Part shown: positions 56,956-64,000 of the stretch, piece by piece | Layout: every line of letters begins with the position of its first letter | How positions within the stretch are numbered: the first letter of the stretch is position 1 | Assembly: GCF_000143415.4 (NCBI RefSeq) | Contig: NW_003314264.1 | Location: 3,135,444-3,199,443 of the forward strand | DNA: 64,000 nucleotides | Reading direction: 5' to 3' | DNA from: Selaginella moellendorffii | Lineage: Eukaryota; Streptophyta; Lycopodiopsida; Selaginellales; Selaginellaceae | Program-made: the position numbers and the translations under genes | Notes under the pieces: generated by a model | What the model was told of the DNA's origin: nothing | The model's input: only the letters and a program-made list of their open reading frames with translations | Database searches by the model: none

Positions 56956-57378
56956 ATGAGTCGCGTTTCTACACAGAGTAGAGGCGGATCAAAAGCACCG
57001 AAAGCAGAGGATGAAGTTACCGGGATCTCTGGAAGTGGCGCCTGTGATCTTTTCTTCTGCTCGATGCTCATCTCAGCCAGTAAGTTTCTCCAAAGTCTCT
57101 CTTTCGTGTTTCTAATGCGAGCTTCGGCGTCCACAGATGAAAGATTGCAAGTAGTCTTTCTGCTTCCGTTTTTCCGCTCTGGTTTCTAAAGCTCTTGCCT
57201 TTCTTGCTCAGATTGTCTCGCGATTAGCCCCGTTTGTCCTCCCCAATCCGTGAGGAATATAACTTGTAGAACCGGAGGCACCGCAAGCGGCGAGTGCTAC
57301 TTCGTTGGCCGATGCTATCCTCAAAACAATGGGTGCTACATGCTGAGCGCGACGGAGCAAGTTTTCTGTGGCTTCTAG
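56956..57378 (+). CDS. possible Cys-rich small protein
   Basis: Tentative. Two exons (56956-57079, 57212-57378) would give 96 residues. Exon 2 opens a frame with seven spaced cysteines (CLAISPVC, ITCRTGG, GECYFVGRCYP, GCYM, VFCGF) ending in TAG, and AATAAA follows at 57397. Exon 1 ends in a hydrophobic stretch DLFFCSMLISA joined in phase, which could be a signal or anchor segment. Against it, the start region is not typical of a secretory protein, and open frames exist on the other strand. The family is not recognised. Confidence 0.38.
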
Positions 57379-57396
57379 CACCATTTTCATTTTCAA

Positions 57397-57402
57397 AATA
57401 AA
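57397..57402 (+). promoter_or_regulatory. AATAAA polyadenylation signal
   Basis: AATAAA 18 bp after the stop of the Cys-rich frame, on the same strand, and just before the end of the convergent membrane-protein gene. Confidence 0.45.
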
Positions 57403-57455
57403 ACCTTCACGTTAGAAGGTAAAAAGAAGCGAGGGTTCGTCACCTTTTAGAGCTT

Positions 57456-58200
57456 CTACTTGAGCTTGGACTTCGCGGAGCTCTTGAGTGGGTTGACGAC
57501 GGGCCTGGCGAGCGTCTGGACCTTTTGGAAGTCGTATTTCACGGACAGGAATCCAAGCGCGACCGCGACGATGAACGCTGGATTTGCGTGAACCTGGGTA
57601 CCGGAGCTTGGATTCTTGTGGAGAATGCCCTCCTTGATCAGCCCCCACGCGATCAAGAGCATCCCAAACATGCTCATTCTTCCATGCTTGAAAACTCCCA
57701 CCAGCGCTCCCGCGACAGCGAAGTAACTCCCAGCAATCACCTGGGAGATGGGAGTTAGTCATGAATTTCTAGTGTTTAGCTTACCTCGAGGCGGAGAAGA
57801 TCGAGACCCGGGGAGCTTGTCTCGGTGATGTTGTACTGCTCGAGGATCTTGTCCCAAGAAGGCAGCGAGAGATCGGTGATCAAGCCCCGGACGCACGCTC
57901 CAGGGAGGAGGAGAGATTTGACGAGCCAGAGAGGAGTGGCTTTGCTGCTGGCCATTTGGACGGCCGTAAGCTCCAGAGGATTGGTGCAAACGCCGGCTTG
58001 GCAGGGGACCCTGGAGGACGAGGAAGAATGCGCTATGCCAGTTGGATTGTGATTGCCTACCTGAAGAGTGGGAGCTGGAAGAGCACGATCGCCAGGAAGA
58101 GCCGGGACGAGATCGTGGCAATGGTTGCAGATCGAGAGGCTGCGCCCCGATTCCTCGCGCGGATCGTCGCCTGGCGGGGCCGATCGCTCGTCTCCTCCAT
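57456..58200 (-). CDS. membrane protein of unknown function
   Basis: Three exons (58061-58200, 57785-58010, 57456-57740) give 216 residues. An Arg/Ser-rich N-terminus precedes a first hydrophobic segment (RLFLAIVLFQLPLF). A loop carries VPCQAGVCTNPLELT and YNITETSSP. Further hydrophobic segments are AGSYFAVAGALVGVF, MFGMLLIAWGLIKE and PAFIVAVALGFLSV, and the tail is Lys-rich. That makes about four membrane passes. The pattern recalls an uncharacterised plant family, but I cannot name it. A short C-x5-C motif after the first helix suggests a disulphide on the lumenal side (inference). Confidence 0.78.
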
Positions 58201-58266
58201 CCTAGCAGCGACGACTAAATCGAAAAAATGACAATGCCCTAGAAATATTTTGTGCTTGGCTTGGCT

Positions 58267-59288
58267 ATGGCGTGCTCGTGCCGGATCGCTTCGCTTTCTT
58301 CTTCCTCTTCGTCTTCCTCTTTTTCATGTTTGGGCCCTTCGGCGCCATCACATTCTTCGCCATTGCTGCGCGGAGGATTCGCGCAACGGCTAGGACGTGG
58401 ATTAGGGTTTAAGCTGGAGCTCACAAGGAAGAATTCGAGGCATTGGAATGGCGCTACCGTGTGCATGGTTCTTCCTACAGGGTAAGATCACTATGCTCGC
58501 CTCCATCCATTCTCATCGATTGCTTGGATTCCATTTTCCACAGCAAGCCCGACGCTACATTGGAGAAGGATAAACAAGCAAAGTAAGTGGAAAGAAGATT
58601 TTTTTTGCTCGCCTACATGGTTAGATTCTTCCGAAGATGGAGCGCGCGAGCGATCAAGGCTTTCAGCATGGCGGAGCTCGAGGCACGAAAGATGAAATAC
58701 GCCACCACTGGAACGGAGTCTCTGCTCATGGGAATTCTCACCGAAGGTACTTACACTCTTTTCTCGGTGGATTTTCTCATCTTTCGTTGTTCATCTGTCA
58801 TCTTTCATCTTTGTTTGTTTCGTGATTTCAGGGACGAGCAAAGCTTCTCTTTACTTGCGAGCAAACGGTGTGACGCTGTTCAAGGTGAGGAGCGAGGCTG
58901 TCAATGTTCTCGGCAAGGCAGACATGTATTTCTTTAGTCCCGAGCACCCACCACTTACGGAGCCCGCACAAAAGGCACTCGACTGGGCAGTGGATGAACA
59001 CCAAAAGCTGGGTAAGTTCTTGCCAGTTTTCACTTTATTCTTTTCGATCGAGTATATCCAGGAGCAAATGGAGAGATCTCAACAACGCTGCTGCTGCTGG
59101 GCATTTGGGAGCAGAAGAACTCGGCCGGGCAAAAGATCCTCGCTGCTCTGGGATTCGACGATAAGAAAGCGCAAGAGATCCTAGCAGCGGTACGCAGAGA
59201 TCATTGTTTTGATGCCAAAAGGTTAACGAGCATTGTGGTCAATGTGGTGATGCAGGAAAGAGAAGATTTGGGAATCCCGGCCACTTGA
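58267..59288 (+). CDS. CLPT-type Clp N-domain protein of the plastid Clp protease
   Basis: CLPT proteins resemble the N-domain of Clp chaperones and help assemble the chloroplast ClpPR core. Six exons: 58267-58481, 58544-58582, 58637-58746, 58832-59011, 59062-59189, 59256-59288; 234 residues. The first 75 residues are a typical chloroplast transit peptide (Ser run SSSSSSSSF, Arg-rich, few acids). Two Clp N repeats follow: WSARAIKAFSMAELEARKMK with TGTESLLMGILTEGTSKASL, and ALDWAVDEHQKLG with ISTTLLLLGIWEQKNSAGQK. It ends EREDLGIPAT. No AAA+ domain is present, which separates it from ClpC/D. Confidence 0.94.
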
Positions 59289-59475
59289 GAGAGCAAAGGC
59301 AAACTTTTTGTGCCATGAAGAACAGAGAAATCCGCCACCTTGTCCCTGTAGGAAAAATTGGAAAGCCAAATGGGGGGAAAATCCCTAATTTTGTGGTCAC
59401 ATTTTTAGGGTTTACAGGAGTGATCCCAGGGGCGAAAATGGGCGTCAGTGCCTGAAGCTCGGGGTGCGCTAGAAA

Positions 59476-60521
59476 ATGTCAATGTCAGGGAGCGCCAGCA
59501 CTGGACCAGCAATCACGATTATTATAGAAGACGATGATGCCGATCTCCAAATTTCTTCCGAAGATTTGTTCTTGACTTTACCGCAGGTATGTTGCTGAGC
59601 ACGTCTTGCGCCTTGCGATCACTCCAAGAAAAAAAACAAAACTTCTTCCGCTTCCATTGATTTTGTTTGAATTTTTTTTGCTTCTCATGCTGCTGTTTGC
59701 TGACATTGCTCAAGGTAAACTCGGTCACTCGTCCAACACTCCACGACTTTATTGTCATTGATCCTCTGGACGATCCTTTAGAGCTGCGACTCGGTCCTTC
59801 AGGTTGCTCATAGTATTTTTTTTTATTTTATTTTTCCTAGAGCTTAGTTTTTTCTAAGATTTAAGCTTTGCTTTGGTGTTTAATCCAGGTGCTTCCACTC
59901 CGAGAAGAAGCGAGGATGCCCGTGCAGACAGGCCGGGCGCTCCTCCCGCGATCGATCTCCAGTTTTCGCTTAGCGGCGAAGCCATCACCGAAACTAAGAA
60001 GGTACGTCGAGCTCTCGTTTGCTCGCTTTCTCGGTTTGTTTGATTTGTTCGCTTGTGTTCGCGTCGTTTAGACTTTCTCGTGACGTGAGCGCTGTGTAGT
60101 TTATGGCCTGCCAGCCAAGTGGTACCTCGTAAAACTTGTGTGCTGGGTGCATCGTCATCACAATCAATTTCTCGAGTGAACTTCCAGGACCACCACGTTT
60201 CGTCCTTGTTTGACAATTCCCTTTGGAACTTTCTTCTTCTTCTTCTATTGATTTCCTCTCTGTTTTCTTTTTTCTTTGTTGTTTTCTCATGGGATGATCT
60301 TGCAGAGACGCAAGCCCTCCGCCGATGATTCGCTAAGCGCGGGTGTTAGGCTAACTTGTATCATCTGTATGGACGCGATGAAGGAAGAGACCTCAACCAT
60401 ATGTGGTCACATTTTTTGCAAAGAGTGTATTCTAGTGGCCATTCAAGCGCGCAAGGCATGCCCCACTTGCCGGAGGAAATTGACCAGCAAGGACATCCAT
60501 CGCATCTACCTCTCGAGCTAA
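59476..60521 (+). CDS. RING E3 ligase with two SUMO-interaction motifs (STUbL/RNF4-like)
   Basis: Predicted ubiquitin ligase acting on SUMO-modified proteins in the nucleus. Four exons (59476-59586, 59715-59802, 59889-60001, 60306-60521) give 175 residues. The C-terminal C3HC4 RING is complete: CIICMDAMKEE, ICGHIFCKECI and CPTCRRKL, ending at LSS. Two N-terminal stretches fit SUMO-interaction motifs: AITIIIEDDDADL at residues 12-24 (Ile core followed by acids) and FIVIDPLDD near 49-57. A basic KKRRKPS patch precedes the RING. This order matches RNF4 and plant STUbL proteins. RING identity is certain; SUMO binding is inferred from motif. The third intron is about 300 bp, long for this window. 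Confidence 0.9.
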
Positions 60522-60908
60522 GCTAGCTCGAGAGACAAATCCAGGGCCGCGTCTGCCGATCCACCGAGGGAAAAACTAAGAAAAAGATATGGAAAAGCAG
60601 GAAAGATATCGCCCGCCGCGAGAGATCTTCATACGTACCGCGCATGAAGAAATCGAGCAGCGGCAATTGTACCTTACGCTAGCTATAAGCTTGTCCCACC
60701 GCGGAAAAAGAAGAAGGGGTGACATTCTTCGTTCCAAAACCATATATGTGTATAAGCTATGATTCTTTTTGAAAGATTGATGATCTCTATCAATGCATTG
60801 ACTGGGTGGGCAAAGAATATTTTGTCTAGTATGACATCCAAATCACAAGCTGGCCAGGCCATGCGCCACGTCCGCCGGGCGGGATCCTCCACGTCGGAGA
60901 TGACGCGT

Positions 60909-60937
60909 CACGTGGCCTTCACGTGACGGTTCACGTG
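60909..60937. promoter_or_regulatory. cluster of three G-boxes
   Basis: CACGTG occurs at 60909-60914, 60920-60925 and 60932-60937, two as TCACGTGA/TCACGTGG variants, spaced 11-12 bp start to start, about one helical turn. G-boxes bind bZIP, bHLH and BZR factors. Confidence 0.65.
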
Positions 60938-63520
60938 ATGGCCTGGGGGCCTTTTCTTTTCACCCCACGCCACCACCAGCACAGTAACTCCAGTTAGTTG
61001 AAAATCCCTCATCCTCCGCTGGCAAGGCAACAGTTTTGGATAAGAGACTAGGAGGCGGCACTTTCACCGAGGTGAAAGAGGCCCCTATCGGCGGCGTAAT
61101 GGCCGCGCGGCAGGGCCAGCGGCGCCACCGGCGGCGGTGACGGTCGCGTGGCCCCGCCGCCCGCGGGGTGGCGCCGCGTGGCAGCCAGCTGGCAGAATAT
61201 TCGGCGCTCTGAAAGCTGTAGCTGGGGACTGGAACTCCTTACCTGCGCTTAGATTTTTTGGCGCTCGCGTTCCTCTCGCTTTTGTTCTTCTTACAAGCAA
61301 CGGCGACGATGAGGAGAGTTTTCAATGGGGGCGTTGGCACGTCGTGGTAGCGGCATCTAGAAAACGTTGATGTGTGGGAGAAATTTTCGCTGGAACAAGA
61401 AGATTTCTATCATCCCCCGCGGCGTCGTCAAGGGCGTTGCATCTATCTAGATTCTCCAGGGATCCAATTGCGCATCTCTCAATCAGTTGGGATCGCTATC
61501 GTTAGTTGGGGGGTGGAGAATCAATACGTCGAGCTTGTTTGGTCCGTGCCAGTGCCTTTGACTGGCCAGCGTGGATTGATTTTCCATCGAAAGAGATTTC
61601 AGGGTTTCCATCGTTGCTCGCATCTTAGAATAGAGTATCTATATGATGCTCTACTCAAGGAAAACCACTAGTATAATCCCGGAATGATTGGCTTTGTCCA
61701 TCGACGTGATCCATCCGGCTCATAAGTTTCTAACCAAATTAGTGTCCACGCGCGCACGCTTGCATGCATTGCAAGCTGCTACACCGACACCCAACACATT
61801 GTTTGGTTCACCCAACAACCACCAATTTAGGCAAAGAAACTCCATCCAAACCAAAAAAAGAGGGTGTCAATGAATTGTGAATCAATGTTCTTCCCTGGAC
61901 CCTGCGCTCGGATTCCCGAAAACAACCCCACAGGCTCCAGTTGATTGATCTCACGCCGACATATTCCCAGTTTTTTCTTGGCAATTTGGCCTGGAGTGGA
62001 CGAGGACAAAGCTTTACGAAAGGGGTAATGTCGGTCGATCTCCAGCGACCGATTTCATCGATCAATCCAGTCCAATCCTCCTCGAAAAAGAAGGCCAAGG
62101 AAAAAGAGTAAGATTTGGAGAACTTGTGGTGGTTCTTCCAGTTGCCCCTTCCGTACAAATCCACATATCATGAAAATTAACATCCACCTCATCAACTGTG
62201 GATCCAACAGCCGCAACAGCGATGCAACACACAAGGGTGCGATGTCGGTAAGTACAAGCATAGATCCATGTGCGCCATGGGGCCCATGTCCGGGCATTCA
62301 AGACAACGTACGGCAGAGAAGCAGTGTGGGCGTACGGTGCCCACCCCAGGGGAAACAGCAGCATTTACTCCGCATCCCTGGAATATGCGCGGCCCAGGTG
62401 GGCTCGGGCTCCAGCCGGGTGACGTCGGCTGCCACCGTGGCAGGAGACGTCAGCGGGGGTTTTGGCAGGACACGCGTCAGCGCCCCAGTTCCCCACTGTC
62501 CAAGCTGACAGATGAGCGGTGAAGATAATTCCAGCCGGGTAGTCCTCTTTTTTCCAACCGTCCGGCCGGGCGGTGGATCTTGACCACGGTTGTTCCGTAA
62601 TTCAACTCGCGTGTGGTCCGTCCGATGGTGCCAGCGACGGCCAAGATTTCCCTAGCGCTGCGCTTTTCTGTAATGTCCGTGGTCCGAGCAAGGCAAAAAA
62701 TCTTTGGCGATTTCGCGAGAAAGGGGCGGATCCCACTTCGCATTCCTCGCTCTCGCTCGCATTGAATCCATGATCCCACAAACCGCAAACATCCTGTACA
62801 GAGGAGCGCAGAGTGTAGAATTGCCCAGATTTTAGACAAGGAAGGCACCCAATTGACGATCTTGCCGAGCTCAGGGAAAGCAAGCTCGCTGGTGCAAAGG
62901 GTAGCCTCTCCTAGTAGCTAGCGTGTGTCTGTGGATTCGATCCAATCCACCCAGCCATTTTAACCATCTTGCGCTCTGGATGGATGTGACATTAGCCATG
63001 ACGCATTGTCACTCTCTTTCATCGCTCAGCGGCAAATTCATGTCGATTCCTCGCTGCCCATGAATGAAATCATCCTGTCTTTGTGTGTCTTCTCAAAGAT
63101 CCCTCGTTTGTTTTTTATATAAATCCAGAGAGCCCAGTTTGCCTGGCCTAGAACAGGGGAGCCCTGGGAGAGAGAGAGAGAAAGAGAGAACCTCACTGTG
63201 AAAGGTATAGTTATGTCTTTCTCTGGCGCGTGAGAGTGTGTGCATTGGATTCCTTGCTCCTTCCTATAAGCTCTATTTTTTTTCTCTTTTATTTCTTTCG
63301 CTGAGATGACTTGAGGCCACCACCACCACCACCTCCCGCCCATGTGAAAAAAGCTTCGCTGCTACCTTCTTTCTTTGCTTTGGGGCTTTGGCTTGCGAGA
63401 GGGAGTGAGAGAGATTGAGAGGTTTTCCCCTAAGCCTTTTCTTTCCCCACTCGCCCTCACCACATTCACTCCATTCGCCATCAAAGGCGGCCACACCACC
63501 CCCGCCAAACGATCTGGAAG

Positions 63521-63546
63521 TGAGCGAGCGAGCGAGCGAGCGAGAG
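63521..63546. repeat. GCGA tetranucleotide repeat
   Basis: About six copies of GCGA. Confidence 0.85.
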
Positions 63547-63959
63547 CTTGTTGTTAGCACCCCTTGGATTGATCCATCCAAAGCGTGCTTGCTTGAGCTT
63601 AAATCTCTGGGAACTAAACAAACGGGACGGGAAGTTGGCTCCTCACAGAAAAGGGAGAGTGAGAAACAAAAAGAGAGAGAGAGAGAGAGTCGCGTGGCAG
63701 TGCAGGCATCAGCGCTGAGCGGCAGCACAAGAGCCAGAGAGCAGTGGTTTCAAGCGCAATTCAACGCTGCCAGTGTAGATCCATTCCCCTTGCTTTTGCC
63801 CACTTTCTCTCCTTTGCTCCCAGTCTAGATTCGTTTCGCCACCATTATATTGCTCGAGTAGCAGTCACTCCTCCTCGGAATCCCTCTATACAAGGCCGTG
63901 GAGAAGCGTGAAGAGCGGTGAATTGCGATCAAATTCTCATTCCCGGGTGAATACAGATT

Positions 63960-63988
63960 GAGAGACAGAGAGAGAGAGAGAGAGAGGC
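63960..63988. repeat. GA microsatellite at right end
   Basis: A GAGAGA run close to the window edge, possibly in the leader of a gene further right. Confidence 0.8.
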
Positions 63989-64000
63989 TATCATCTCGCT

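Larger units (their letters stand above)
60522..64000. other. right-end gene-free region
   Basis: No family is recognised on either strand. It holds a triple G-box (60909-60937), a GC-rich block at 61080-61200, ACGT elements near 62420-62455, tetranucleotide and GA repeats, and a TATA-like CTCTATACAAGG near 63883-63894. The last could serve a plus-strand gene beyond the edge whose leader would hold the GA tract. A 99-codon plus frame at 61372-61671 has no motif. Confidence 0.4.

Noticed and set aside
57208-57396. 62-codon minus-strand frame with helical character
   Set aside because: The opposite strand has seven spaced cysteines and a downstream AATAAA; the minus frame lacks splice partners that make sense.

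Overview
This window is nuclear DNA of a land plant. It holds GT-AG introns of mostly 50-70 bp in genes with up to 16 exons, plant-only families (YUCCA, HAN-type B-GATA, IDM1-type PHD/GNAT, CLPT, LIL3-like, PLS-class PPR) and many broken PPR genes. The very short introns, the PPR relics and a seed-maturation-type LEA protein suggest the lycophyte Selaginella moellendorffii or a relative. That assignment is inference from memory of the families; no search was run.

Layout. 1-2796 (minus): 5' part of an IDM1/ROS4-like PHD-finger acetyltransferase that runs off the left edge. 4767-6638 (minus): HAN-type GATA factor with a long upstream region to about 11.4 kb that contains a diverged duplicated block. 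11.4-17.8 kb: AT-rich repeat territory with a foldback element, a decayed Ty3/gypsy reverse transcriptase fragment, LTR ends with primer-binding sites and a 12-bp satellite. 17.8-22.8 kb: relics of aspartic proteases (three), an FCP1-like phosphatase and a PPR gene. 23.0-26.0 kb: metallothionein, RsmE methyltransferase and a small membrane/coiled-coil protein. 26.0-29.35 kb: PPR and LINE relics plus a partial duplicate of the neighbouring SAS10/UTP3 gene. 29.35-32.0 kb: intact SAS10/UTP3. 32.0-36.2 kb: no clear gene. 36.2-38.6 kb: YUCCA auxin-biosynthesis monooxygenase. 38.6-42.9 kb: no clear gene.

The right-hand third is gene dense: DnaJ type-A chaperone and SGT1 (divergent, 124 bp between start codons), a one-helix small protein, an intact PPR gene, a broken and an intact SMP-type LEA gene, tRNA-Trp, a LIL3-like LHC-motif protein and organellar release factor RF1 (divergent, 45 bp between start codons), a stand-alone XLG-type zinc module protein, KIN17, a possible Cys-rich peptide, an unrecognised membrane protein, CLPT, and a RING protein whose two N-terminal SUMO-interaction-like motifs suggest a SUMO-targeted ubiquitin ligase. 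From 60.5 kb to the end I see no confident gene, only G-boxes and simple repeats that may lead into a gene beyond the right edge.

Themes. Several genes serve plastids or mitochondria (RF1, RsmE, LIL3-like, CLPT, PPR). Two head-to-head pairs appear to share very short promoters. Much of the non-genic space is explained by local duplication followed by decay. The multi-exon models were built by hand from reading frame continuity and splice signals; exon borders may be off by a base in places.
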